DNA of 64,000 nucleotides from Pisolithus tinctorius. Lineage: Eukaryota; Basidiomycota; Agaricomycetes; Boletales; Pisolithaceae. A program made the translations under genes and the position numbers. Numbering within the stretch: position 1 is the first letter of the stretch; each line of letters opens with the position of its first letter. Of this stretch, positions 1 through 11,224 are shown one piece after another. The stretch spans positions 558,001 through 622,000 of the forward strand of contig JANFAH010000016.1 in NCBI GenBank assembly GCA_024663395.1, in the 5' to 3' direction. The notes beneath the pieces were generated by a model. It did no database searches. It saw nothing but the letters and a program-made list of their open reading frames with translations, and was not told where the DNA came from.

Positions 1-1170
1 GCCAAGTGCACATGCAAGTTGTGCACCATTTGAGCATTCAGGAGTTTGGTGTGCTAGTTATGAGGGTCTGTGTCCACATACATGCAAAGATAGGTGCTGA
101 TTTCCTGGTTTACATGTTTGGCTTTGCCATTGGTTTGTGGATGGTATGCAGTAGAGGCTTTCAATTCGATACCAAGAGAGTGGTAAAGGTCCCTAGTGAA
201 GGTGGAGATGAATTGAGGGCCTCTATCCAAGATGACAGCTTCCAGGACACCCCAGCAGGGGTAGACATATGCATGGTAAAGGTCTGCCACACCTATGCTG
301 TCTACTGTCTTTGTGGTTGGTAGGAAGAATGTGCCTTTAGTGAGTCCTTGGTCAACAATAGTGAGGATTGAGTTGTATTTTCCTCCAGACAGGGGCAAGT
401 CAGTTATGAGATCCATAGAGACTTGCTTAAAGGGAAAGGGGTTCTTGACTATGTCATGTGGGGTGACTGGGGGTGTCATTGGATGTGTGTTGACCTTGTT
501 GGCTTGGCATGAAGGGCACCCTTTGCAGTAGTTGCAGATGGACTGGTACATTCCAGGCCACCAGACATATTTGTTCATTTTCTTTGTCATAGCTTTTACC
601 CTGGGGTGTCCAAACATGGGTGTGTCATGATACTGCTGAAGGATGTCTTGGCGAACAGGTTCAGGTATGAATAATCTTCTCCCCTTTCTCCTGACTCTGT
701 CAGACCCTTCTGTTGTTTCTGGGACCAAGAGGGACATGGAAGCTTTCTTCACCTCCTGGTACAGATGGGCATTCAGGGGCTTTTGGTTCCTTGAAAGAGA
801 CCTTCCAGATGGGTGCAGAGGCTTTAGGGGCCTTGGGGATGGTCTGATTGATCTTAAAAAGGGAAACAACAGGGGGTCTCACCCCCCCCTCAAGCCAAAT
901 GGCCTTTGGAAGTAGGGTAGAGACAGTAGTGGGCTTGGCATTGAAGTCTGAGTGATGGGAGAGAGTGTTGATGGCAGAATTTTTGGTTCCTGTGATATGG
1001 ACAAACTGAAGTGGGTACTCCTGGAGGGTAGCCTGCCAATGGGCCTGACAAGTGGTAAGCTTCTGAGGTTGCATGTAGTAAGTGATATTTTGATGATCAG
1101 TATAGATGCAAGTCAGCTCCAGGGGCAAAAGCAAGTAAGGGCATGCATTACTGCTAGCATTTCCAAGTTG
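1..1170 (-). pseudogene. Gypsy A RNase H to integrase segment
   Basis: Minus-strand frames encode the end of RNase H (TDHQNITYY, about 1100-1080) and an integrase. The integrase shows the zinc-binding pattern, with CKGCPSCQANK as its Cys pair, then VWWPGM, and the catalytic core. The first Asp is in SMDLITDLP and the second in LDRGPQF. The third position reads TNGKAKHVNQE where the family has an acidic residue, so the catalytic Glu appears replaced by Lys. RNase H and integrase are in different frames, which implies at least one frameshift. The integrase continues past the left edge of the window. The segment is separated from its RT by the palindromic insertion at 1173-3479. Confidence 0.85.
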
Positions 1171-1172
1171 TA

Positions 1173-3479
1173 CAGTGACTCCAAAAACCCTTCCAATGTT
1201 TGCTCTAAATGGAGTGTGTGAAGTGTAGTGCAAAAGGGGTGGGAATTTTGCTTTGCATCTCCAGGACCAAATTTAGTACTTTCTCTTGGCTACATAATGG
1301 TACCTTTGTCATGTGATTTGGCTGACAGGCAGTGGAGATATCATTGATTGAAAACTGCAATACCATTGAAAGGTTTTTTTCACTTTTGAATTGAAAAGGG
1401 TATTTGGAGAACCAGAAGCTGAGATCTCAGGGGGGATGGGAAAATATGATTACATAGTGAACCACATGATCTTCCAGATGATTTGTCAGATGTAAACAAT
1501 GACAAACATTGAATCTGTACCATTAAACCTCCCTCTTTTACCACAACTCATGAAATCATCTCTCTGGCTCACATGGTCATTTTCTCAGGGAAATATTATC
1601 AAATACTGGTGCCCACTACTGTACCATCAGTATAACATGCTCTCAGGACCATCAGTCCCTTAAAAAACCTGCTGCCAGTCAATCCCTGCACTGTTTCCCC
1701 ACCCATGCCTGATGTATTCTGGGACTAATCAATGCTTGGAAGGCTGAAAATGTTATGGATGTCAATCTGGCACTTCAGAACATGATGGACAAACAAATCC
1801 CCTCTTAACCAATGCATTTCTGGCCAAGGGACACTGATATGGGGGTTAGGGCAAGACAAAATCCTCTTTACCCTTGGGTGTCATCAGAAGGATATGCTAC
1901 TGAGCAGCCATGGAGCAGAATCCTGTACTTCCATCTGGCCCTGATTATTGCCTTTGGTCACATGTGTCATAACCGTGCATTCACTCTAGGTCCTTACTCA
2001 CTCCACACCCTCTTCTGCTGGTCATTCACTCACTCTGCACCAACTCCACCCAACTTCTGTCAGTTATGAACCATCTCCACTCCAACTGCTGTTGCGCTTG
2101 TGTTGCTCTCCTACCAGACTGAGCAGACCACTCTCTGAGGGGTCATGTGACTACCTTCAGACTTCTCCCTGACAGCACACAGTCAGGTACTCCACAGCAT
2201 GTGCACTGCATGGTCCAGTGCCTGGACTGTTTCCTTTTCTGGATGTTCTATGTTATCCATTTGTATGTCCACCATCTACCCTTCATTCATCATCTAGGAA
2301 GTTTTACTTGAAAATTTCTAGGTCTCCATATGTCAGTTCCAATTCTGGTTACTATACCTCCATAGTAGTATAAAAGCATGTATCATACTCCACCATTCCT
2401 CAGTACAAATATCAACTTAGTTCCTACTCCTTCTGTCTCTGACTTCTGCCTGTTGGAGTTACCTCTGACTTTCTGTCTGTACTTTCCCTCTGAAATACGA
2501 GGGCTGAGATTGTGCAAGGGGGTAGCACATGAGCTAAACCTGATGCCTCACTCCACTCTGCCTTTGTCTCAGTGGAACTCATTCCTGCCAACACTCTGCC
2601 AGTTGGAGTTCTGCTTTCTTGTGTTGGACTTGCTTCTGAACCCTTCTCCAGACCTTGTCTAGCATTGGAGTTGGTTGGAGTAGGCCCAGACTTGACACAT
2701 GTGACCAAATAACCATTCCCCAGTCATCCAAAGTTCAGATTAGAGCAAGATCTAGGAACCCTCTTAAGGTGCTTGGAGCACAAGGAGGTTTTGTCTTGCC
2801 CTGATCTCCATACCAGTGTCCCTTGGCCAGAAATGCATTGGTTAAGAGGGGATTTGTTTGTCCATCATGTTCTGAAGTGCCAGATTGACATCCATAACAT
2901 TTTCAGCCTTCCAAACATTGATTAGTCCCAGAATACATCAGGCATGGGTGGGGAAACAGTGCAGGGATTGACTGGCAGCAGGTTTTTTAAGGGACTGATG
3001 GTCCTGAGAGCATGTTATACTGATGGTACAGTAGTGGGCACCAGTATTTGATAATATTTCCCTGAGAAAATGACCATGTGAGCCAGAGAGATGATTTTAT
3101 GAGTTGTGGTAAAAGAGGGAGGTTTAATGGTACAAATTCAATGTTTGTCATTGTTTACATGCTGACAAATCATCTGGAAGATCATGTGGTTCATTATGTA
3201 ATCATATTTTCCCATCCCCCCTGAGATCTCAGCTTCTGGTTCTCCAAATACCCTTTTCAATTCAAAAGTGAAAAAAACCTTTCAATGGTATTGCAGTTTT
3301 CAATCAATGATATCTCCACTGCCTGTCAGCCAAATCACATGACAAAGGTACCATTATGTAGCCAAGAGAAAGTACTAAATTTGGTCCTGGAGATGCAAAG
3401 CAAAATTCCCACCCCTTTTTGCGCTACACTTCACACACTCCATTTAGAGCAAGCATTGAAAGGGTTTTTGGAGTCACTG
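1173..3479. mobile_element. Tc1/mariner-like full-length palindrome T1 (split by solo LTR)
   Basis: The ends read CAGTGACTCC...GGAGTCACTG, each flanked by TA (1171-1172 and 3480-3481), the classic Tc1/mariner target duplication. The two arms are inverted copies over roughly 700 bp each, with scattered substitutions. Removing the LTR at 1965-2697 leaves about 1570 bp with a palindromic centre TTTGGTCACATGTGACCAAA. No transposase ORF is present, so this is a non-autonomous foldback element. It interrupts the RT-RNase H region of gypsy A. Element T2 (5263-6839) has almost the same length and a similar centre. Confidence 0.85.
1965..2697 (+). mobile_element. Solo LTR of gypsy B family
   Basis: It starts TGTCATAACC and ends GACTTGACA, collinear over its length with the LTRs of gypsy B at 10131-10864 and 20398-21132. 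A TATA-like TATAAAAG lies near 2371. The left flank is ACATG (1960-1964) and the right flank reads CATG directly after the LTR, consistent with a 5-bp duplication that lost or shares one A. It sits exactly at the centre of the T1 palindrome. Confidence 0.88.
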
Positions 3480-3481
3480 TA

Positions 3482-5262
3482 GACTTGGTAGTTCTGTTCA
3501 GCTCCAGTGAGCAACTGTGACATGTAGGCACAGGGATGAAGTGTTCCCAAGTCATTGGCTTGTGACAGGACAGCACCAGTGCCTAGTTTAGAGGCATTGG
3601 TGTGGAGTACAAACAGCTTTTGAAGGTCTGGTAGACGAAGAATGGGTTTGGATGACAGGGCCTTCTTCAGTGCCTCAAAGGCAGAGGCCTGTTCAGGTCC
3701 CCAGGTCCATTTTGCATTTGTCTTTGAAAGATTGTGAAGGGCATGTGCAGTTTGTGAGAAACTGGAAATGAACTGTTGGTAGAAGTTGCAGAAGCCAAGG
3801 AAGGAACAGAGTTCCTTAAGGGTCATCAGAGCAGGCCAGGTTTTGATGGCTTCGATTTTAACTTCTGATGGTTCATATTGACCCTGACAGATCACAAACC
3901 CTAGAAACTCTATTTCTTCAGCTTCGAAAGTACATTTCTTGAGTTTCAAACGCAGGTGTTCCCTTGCAGCAATGTGCAGGAACTGTCAGACAGCAGCATG
4001 CAGTCCTTCCCTGGTCTTCAAATGTATAGTGACATCATCCATGAAGATGATGGCTTTCCTCTCACTTTTGAGCTCTCTGAATGTGTGGTCCATGTACCTT
4101 TGGAAGGTAGGCAGTGAGTTGCACTGTCCAAAGAACATTACTGTTGGTTTGAAAAGTCCTCTAGGGGTTATGAAGGCCCCTTTCCACTCATTGCCTTCCT
4201 TTACCCTGATATTGGTGAAACCCCACTGAACATCAAACTTGGCAAAGTACTTCAAGTCAGTGAGTTCATTGAGAAGGGTCTTGACATCAGGAAGGGGATA
4301 TGAATTGATGATGGTGTGCGAGTTAAGGTAGCAGTAGTCTTGGATGAGTCTTCTTTTACCATCTTTCTTTCTGATGAAAAACACGGGGGCAGCTTGTGAA
4401 GACTTTGAGGGGCAAATCTTTCCACATTTGAGATTTTCATCAATAAACTCCTCAAGAGCCTTGAGTTCATCGAGAGAGGGGGGATAGATTGCTCCTTTCT
4501 TTGGCTGGAAGCTTGGCTTTAGGCATATTTCATGGTCAAGGAAACCTTGGTGTGGTGGAAGAGGGATTTCTCCTTTGGAGAAGACCACTGAGAACTCCCA
4601 ATATTCTGGAGGTAACTCAACTTCTGCTGGGATGTGCAAAGCCTCAAGTTTCATGGAAATGGAGGTGCAGTTAATTTTTATGGTCTGGGCAAAGTTGGTA
4701 CCTTGGACATGGTTTTTCTTGTCAAGGCCATGGTCAAGCTCCCCCAAACCAATCAGCTTTTGAGAGGTCCAGCTGATTATGGGGTTGTGCTCTTTGAGCC
4801 AGGGCATTCCAAGAAGGAGGGACTCCCAGTTTCCAAGCTTGAGGACATACACATGGATGCACATATTCTTTCCCCAGATCTTGGCTCTGAAGGAAGCAAT
4901 ATGGGTTACCCAATCTCCAGTCTTGCCTTTGTAGCTTCTTGACTCCCAGGGCCTTGTGATTTTTTGCATCAGGATGTCATACTTCTGGACTATTGCCAGA
5001 TTGACAATATTTGTTTTGGTGCCCAAGTCGAGGATGGTTTGGACAGTAGCATTTTCACAATTGACATGGTAAGCGAAACCAGCAATAGAAGTGATTGACA
5101 TATCTTGTTCATAATCATACACTTTCTCAGTTCCTATCTTAACCTCTACCTTTCGTGATACAATAGGCTCTCTTCCTGATGCTACACCAGGGGAGCCTTT
5201 CAAAAATCCAGGTTTCCTTTCAGTCCCCCATCATCTGTGGGTTCATCATTCTCCCCACTATA
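3482..5262 (-). pseudogene. Gypsy A protease and reverse transcriptase
   Basis: From 5262 down the minus strand encodes an aspartic protease-like domain and RT. The protease active site reads DLGTKTN where DSG or DTG is expected, so it is probably inactive. The RT shows the linker FFIRKKDGKRRLIQDY, then FDVQWGF, FITPRGLFKPTVMFFG and the catalytic FMDD (about 4035-4046). A stop separates this from the thumb and connection region (KKCTFEAEEIEFLGF, FLGFCNFY) and the start of RNase H with a degraded HTNASKLGTGAVLS. The segment runs into palindrome T1. The 5' end near 5203-5262 joins gag across palindrome T2 with a stop in between. Confidence 0.87.
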
Positions 5263-6839
5263 CAGTGGCTCACAAAATTGTCCCAATGTTTGCATGTTTT
5301 GCATTAATCATAGTGTAGTGAGTGAACTATCATTATGGAGTCCAAGGTGTTGGTGGATGGATTAAAGCAGCTGGTCATGGCTCTCTGATGAGCCATATTA
5401 CATAATATTTGGATAGAAATTGATGACAAAATACCCAAATGAAAATGAGAGCTCATTGGGACAATTATGTAACTTTGTGATATACTGGAGATGTAGTCCT
5501 TGGGAACACATATAAAACATGGTGAGATGCTCACCAATGCTTACTTAATGTATTACATGGTCTACTGAATGACTTGTCAACAAACAAACAATGCCAAACA
5601 GTGATTTTGCACCCCTAAGCCTCCTTGCTGTAACACAAGTCAAGAAATCACCATTCTGGCTCATCAGGGACATTCTGTCAGGGCAACCTCAGCAAATGCT
5701 GGTGTACACTATAGTATAATCAATGAAATATGCTGTCAGCACCATTGGTCTCTTCAGAAACCTGCTGGAAGTCATCTCCTGCACTGTTTCCCCACCAATG
5801 CCCCATGTGTCCTGGAACTAATCAGTACTGTGAGAGCTGAGAATGATGTGGAGGTCCAATCTGGCATTCATCCTATCATAAACAAACCAATCACCCCCTA
5901 ACTACTACATCACAGCTGAAGAAAAGCCTGCCTGAAGGCTCAGGTAAAGCACAACCCTCCTGGGCACTCCCAGTATCAAGGGATGGTTGGCCAGACTGTA
6001 CTCTGAGCTGAACTGGGGATCACTTGGAACGAGTTATTTGGTCATATATGACTAAAGGAAATATCTAGTGCCAGATAGAAGGCCAGGAATGTGCAACCTG
6101 GTAGCTCAGTAGCATATCCCTCCCATGGTACCTGGAGTGAGAGAGGGTTTAGCTTCACCCTGACCTCCATACCAGTTTCCCCTTCACCAAAATGGACTAG
6201 TTAATGGGTGATTGGTTTGTTTATGATAGGATGAATGCCAGATTGGACCTCCACATCATTCTCAGCTCTCACAGTACTGATTAGTTCCAGGACACATGGG
6301 GCATTGGTGGGGAAACAGTGCAGGAGATGACTTCCAGCAGGTTTCTGAAGAGACCAATGGTGCTGACAGCATATTTCATTGATTATACTATAGTGTACAC
6401 CAGCATTTGCTGAGGTTGCCCTGACAGAATGTCCCTGATGAGCCAGAATGGTGATTTTTTGACTTGTGTTACAGCAAGGAGGCTTAGGGGTGCAAAATCA
6501 CTGTTTGGCATTGTTTGTTTGTTGACAAGTCATTCAGTAGACCATGTAATACATTAAGTAAGCATTGGTGAGCATCTCACCATGTTTTATATGTGTTCCC
6601 AAGGACTACATCTCCAGTATATCACAAAGTTACATAATTGTCCCAATGAGCTCTCATTTTCATTTGGGTATTTTGTCATCAATTTCTATCCAAATATTAT
6701 GTAATATGGCTCATCAGAGAGCCATGACCAGCTGCTTTAATCCATCCACCAACACCTTGGACTCCATAATGATAGTTCACTCACTACACCATGATTAATG
6801 CAAAACATGCAAACATTGGGACAATTTTGTGAGCCACTG
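5263..6839. mobile_element. Tc1/mariner-like full-length palindrome T2
   Basis: Terminal inverted repeats CAGTGGCTCACAAAATTG... are flanked by TA at 5261-5262 and 6840-6841. The two halves are inverted copies along essentially the whole 1577 bp, with centre TTTGGTCATATATGACTAAA near 6050. The same short peptide can be read from both arms (5304-5537 minus and 6565-6798 plus), which is a consequence of the palindrome and not evidence for a gene. No transposase is encoded. It lies between gag and protease of gypsy A. It belongs with T1 by length, TIR start and centre. Confidence 0.87.
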
Positions 6840-6841
6840 TA

Positions 6842-7434
6842 TTTGTCTTTGGGTTCTTGGTCTTCTTGGTCTTCTGAAGCTTTGTCAAACTCCTTGAGCA
6901 TTGCCAGGATGTGAGTACAGAATTTCTGGGCCAAGGAAGACTTACTGCTTGTCGCAGATGAGGGGCATTTAGACTTCATGTGCCCTGTCTTACTGCATCC
7001 ATAACAGGTAGGAGCTTTGCTCTGTGATTGGACCTTAGATTTCCAATCAACATCCATGGCATAAGGGTCTTGGTATGGAGTCTTCGGAGATGAATGAGAC
7101 TTTGATCTGTGAGAAGTTTGTTCTTGCTTCCAGAGGTAGGAGCAGTCCTGGTAGGTCACCTTTCCAGAGAAGACCTTGAGGGTTGCCATAGCTGCACATG
7201 CTGCCATTGCTTGGCAGATCCAGTCTTTGACAGTGTCTGGCTTATGGCCAGCCATGAGGATCCACTTGTTGATTTCTTCATTAAAGCCTTTCCCAAAGGA
7301 GACTGCTGCAGTCAAGTCTTTGGTAGATATCTGGGCCTTGTTGAGGCAGTTGCAGAAGTCGGCAATGTATTCATCGAGCGAGCAGTCTCCTTGTTGGATA
7401 GTGGAAAGGTAGATGAGTGTGGCATGGGGAGCAG
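6842..7434 (-). pseudogene. Gypsy A gag, C-terminal half with zinc knuckle
   Basis: The minus strand encodes the C-terminal half of a capsid/nucleocapsid protein. The frame can be read from the insertion junction (QQGDCSLDEYIADF, about 7400-7360) through a basic/serine-rich stretch to one zinc knuckle, CYGCSKTGHMKSKC (CX2CX4HX4C, about 7004-6963). It ends in an acidic tail (EDQEDQEPKDK) at the T2 junction. Its N-terminal half is at 25154-25768. The two halves rejoin in frame if the insertion at 7435-25153 and one copy of AGCAG are removed. Confidence 0.83.
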
Positions 7435-7775
7435 GTATCTGCTACCTAGTATGGGGATGTGGGCTCCAGCCTAGGGATAGGCGATCTGAAGGGGTGAGTT
7501 TGACCCAAGGGGAGTCGCTCTAGTAGTAGGAAGGTGGTAGGAGTGAAGGCAACTGAATCGTGCATGTTACTTGACCTGTAAATGAAAAGTGCAATGGATT
7601 AAGGAGTGTGCAGGCCTCAAGCCTGCCTAGAAATCTGTCAGAACTATGCCTGTGACTCAGTGCTAGGCAGGGGAAAGTGAAGGGATCATGTCAATATCAT
7701 TACTCTGCTTGCTCTCTCTGTCTCTATCCTGGGGGCTTCCAAGTTGTTATTTTTCCTGTCAATGAAGACAGGTAT

Positions 7776-8834
7776 TAACAAAGGTATGAGTATTTCAGTG
7801 TACAAAGTAATCACTTTATTAGTACCTAATGAAGGTATGAGTATCTACACTATGTGTCAAAGTTGGACAACACCCCTGGCTCCTTCTTAGGGCGGAGTTG
7901 GAGCGGGTTGGGCTGTGGAGTACAGTGGTCAAAGTCCGAAGCAAATCCAACCACTGGGTGGTGAGATATTCAACAAACAGTGAGCGGAGGGGTATGAAGG
8001 AAAGTCTCGGAGGCTGAGGTCGGAGTCAGAGCCAGAGATCAGAGGTCAGAGGTCGGATGAGAGGGCGTTGGGTTCAGCTAGTGTGCTGCCCCCCTTGTGC
8101 GAGCTCAGCCCTCGTATTTCAGAGGTGGAGCGGACTCAGAGGAAGTGGAGACAAAACTCCGGAGGGGACTGAGAGGGAGTCAAAGGTGGGGACTTTATTT
8201 GATATTTGTACTGATTACATCAGAGTACTACGTGGCCTTATATACGATGTAGGTCAAGGGCAGTGCAGTATGGAATGTAAACCAATAAGTGTATAGTGGG
8301 TTAGAGTCCTTCCGACACAAGGGATAGAGGGTAGGGATGATGGGGACCTTAATTGAGACAAGGAAACTACTACAACGAGGAAGAGAGGGTAAATACCGAA
8401 GGAGCGGAAGAATGGAGAAAACCGACATGAGGGTGGAACCCTATCTAGAATGCAGGGCTGCAAGTCCGACAGCCCACATGACCAACCTTAGGGCGGAGTT
8501 GAGTGGAGTTGGTCAGAACACGGACAGGGGACCTCGGAGAGGTGTGGAGATGTGTTGGGAGGGTCGGAGGAGGGTGGAGTAGGTGTCAGGGGCTTACGCT
8601 GGTGTCATGGTCATGACACTATGTCAGTACCAAGTAAATGAATGTAAGTATAAGTATGCTCACCTCTGTATGAAGTAATCACTGAGGTGGAAAAGAACGG
8701 TGTGGAAAATTTATAGTACCATAATTAGTAAGCATAGTGACATCGGAATTTAATTCCGAGGGTTGGGGAGAAATTCTGAGCCCTCTGGGCGAAACTCTGA
8801 GACAATACCATAATTCTGGATTGCATTCTTGACA
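7776..8834 (-). repeat. Copia C 3' LTR, interrupted
   Basis: It matches the 5' LTR (24331-24620) once the solo LTR at 7855-8618 and one CTATG copy are removed. Both LTRs are then 290 bp. Confidence 0.9.
7855..8618 (-). mobile_element. Solo LTR F (764 bp)
   Basis: It has ends TGTCAAAG...CATGACA in plus orientation and a perfect 5-bp duplication CTATG at 7850-7854 and 8619-8623. I assign minus orientation because the minus strand begins TGTCATGACC, like the other gypsy LTRs here, and has a TATA-like GTATATAAGG near 8240. No internal region or other copy is in the window. The small ORFs inside are not supported as genes. Confidence 0.85.
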
Positions 8835-8841
8835 CTCCCCC

Positions 8842-10130
8842 TCAATCAGAATGAAGTCCGAGTGCAGATGCAAAGTGTTTCACCTTGATGCTAGGTAAAG
8901 GTTTGGTAAGGGTATTGGAAACCATGTCATCAGTAGGACAATAAATTAAACGAAAGGAATGGTTTTCCACAGTGAAACAAATGAAATGGTATTGTATATC
9001 AATGTGCTTGGTGCAAGCATGGTAACTGCCATCCTTGGTGAGTGTGATGGTGGATTGGCTGTCAGAATACAGTGGGATAGGATGTTTGAGTGGTCGGAAA
9101 ACTTCCCCGATGAGTTGTTGAAGTCACAGGCCCTCTTTGGCTGCATGAGTTGCTGCAACATACTCTGCTTCAGCAGTGGAGAGTGTTATGAGTTCTTGTT
9201 TCTGCAAAGCCCAACTGATAGCTCCACCATCTAGTAGGTAGGCATATCTGCTTATATCATGTTGATGCTCCTGAGAAGCTCTGTCTGCATCAGTATAGCC
9301 CTCAAGACCTTGTTCTGAATTTCTGAACATCAAAGCGAGCGCTTTTGTGCCTGAGATATGCCTGTAGATTCATTTCACGGCCTCCCAGTGAGTCATGTTG
9401 GGTGCATTGTTGAACTGCGCGACTGTGGAGACAGCAAATGCAATGTCAGGGCATGTTCCAATGGCAAGGTGCATGAGGGAGCCAACGGCAGCATGGTAGG
9501 GTACATTCTTCATGCATGCAGCTTCTTTGGCTGGCTGCGGAATTTCTCTGCAGGAGAGTTTTATGCCAGGGTCCATTGGAATTGTGGCAGGTTTGCAGTC
9601 AGCAAGGTTGTATTTTGTTAGGATGGCCTCAACATACAACTGCTGGGATGGCAATATGGTGCAGGCTTCTCTGTTCCATGTCACCTTCATCCCAAGTAGC
9701 CAACTGATGGGCCCTAGGTCAGAGATTTTAAAACGAGTGCTGATCTCCTGTTTGAACAAGTGAATTAACAATGGGGAACTGCCTGTTACAGTGCAGTCAT
9801 CAACGTGGCTGGCAAGGATGAGGATTTCCAATCCTATATGACCATAGAATACTCCCCAGTCAGCATGTGCCCTGGTGAGCCCAAGGTCTGCAAGAGTAGT
9901 GCATAGCTTCTGGTACCACCAAAGTGCGCCTTGTTTCGAGCTGCATAATGCTACATTTAGCTTCCCAACTGGACAGGCAAAATTCCGCCCTACAGCATAG
10001 CCCTCAGGGAGCTCCATGTAGATGTCTTCACCATCTCCAAGTTTGCCATTGAGGAATGCCAAGTGGAAATTGAATACATTGATATCCCAGTCATTGCATG
10101 CAGCAATTGCTAGTATGGTGCAGAGAGATG
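8842..10130 (-). pseudogene. Copia C reverse transcriptase and RNase H (3' part of pol)
   Basis: The minus strand encodes the RT palm and RNase H of a copia polyprotein. Visible motifs are FLNGKL..GEDIYMELPEGY, the catalytic ASHVDDCTVTG, SDLGPISWLLGMKV, and in RNase H YTDADRASQ, ALSTAEAEYVA-type LSTAEAEYVAATHAAKE, and the C-terminal LTKPLPSIKVKHF. The polyprotein stop is at 8842-8844, immediately before the purine tract and 3' LTR. Several in-frame stops are present, for example one after HWEAVK near 9370. The upstream part of the polyprotein is at 21133-24266, beyond gypsy B. Confidence 0.9.
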
Positions 10131-10864
10131 TGTCATAACCGTGCATTCACTCTAAGTCTTTACTCACTCCACACCCTCTTCTGCCGGTCATTTGCTCACT
10201 CTGCACCAACTCCACCCACCTTCTGTTGTCTATGAACCATCTCCACTCTGACTGCTGTCAGACTTGTGTTGCTCTCCTACTGGACTGGGCAGACCATTCT
10301 CTGAGGGGTCATGTGACGACCTTTGGACTTCTCCCTGACAGCACACAGTCAGGTACTCTGCAGCATGTGCACCACATGGTCCAGCACCTGGACTGTTTCC
10401 TTTTCTGGATGTTCTATGTTACCCATTCATATGTCTTCTGTCTACCCTTCATTTGTCATCTAGGAAGTTTTTACTTGAAAATTTCTGGGTCTCCATATGT
10501 CAGTTCTGATTCCAGTTACTATACCTCCATAGTAGTATAAAAGCATGTATCATACTCCACCATTCCTCAGTATGAATATCAACTAGTTCCTACTCCCTCT
10601 GTCTCCGACTTCTGCCTGTCGGAGTTACCTCTGACTCTCTGTTTGTACTCTCCCTCTGAAATACAAGGGCTGAGATCGTGCAAGGGGGTAGCACACGAGC
10701 TAAACACAACACCCTCACTCTGCTCCGCCTTTGTCTTGGCAGTCTTCATTCCTGCCAACACTCTGCTAGTCGGAGTTCTGTTTCTTTGTATTGGACTTGC
10801 TTCCGAACCACTCTCTAGACCTTGTTTAGCATTGGAGTTGGTCGGAGTAGGCCTGGACTTGACA
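10131..10864 (+). repeat. Gypsy B 5' LTR
   Basis: It begins TGTCATAACC and ends GGACTTGACA, collinear with 20398-21132 and the solo copy at 1965-2697. A TATA-like box is at 10536-10543. Confidence 0.93.
10536..10543 (+). promoter_or_regulatory. TATA-like box in gypsy B 5' LTR
   Basis: TATAAAAG in the middle of the LTR, conserved in the 3' LTR and in the solo LTR at 1965-2697. It is the likely core promoter element; the start site was not determined. Confidence 0.5.
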
Positions 10865-11224
10865 GTATATTCATACTCGCACTTGTACAATCTCCTTTTC
10901 TGTCTTCTGAAAAACTTACACCATTATGAGAACTCAAGCTCAACCCCAGAGAGAGGTCGCTGAGAACCTCGCTGTTGCACTAGCTAATCCATGTCGACTC
11001 CCTTCTGTTGTTGAGCAGTTCCAATCTTTTTCCGCTTGATGCCACTCTCACACTGAAGGTGAAAGTGCTTCACAGGCTGGTCACTCTGACCTCTACCCAA
11101 CAACCTTCCATACTCCACCTCCTCATAACCAAGATGATGGACCCAACCCTGACCCTGATTATCCTGATGGTGATCCTGATGGCAGGGGCAGTGGTGATGG
11201 GGATGTCCCCAAAGACCTGGCTGA

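Noticed and set aside
1965..2697. Possible host promoter or gene leader with TATA box
   Set aside because: It matches the gypsy B LTRs along its length and has LTR termini, so it is a solo LTR.
5304..6798. The same 77-residue peptide encoded at two places on opposite strands
   Set aside because: It is a by-product of the T2 palindrome, not a duplicated gene.
9370..9763. Plus-strand ORFs in the copia RT region
   Set aside because: They are antisense shadows of the minus-strand RT with its ASHVDDC motif.
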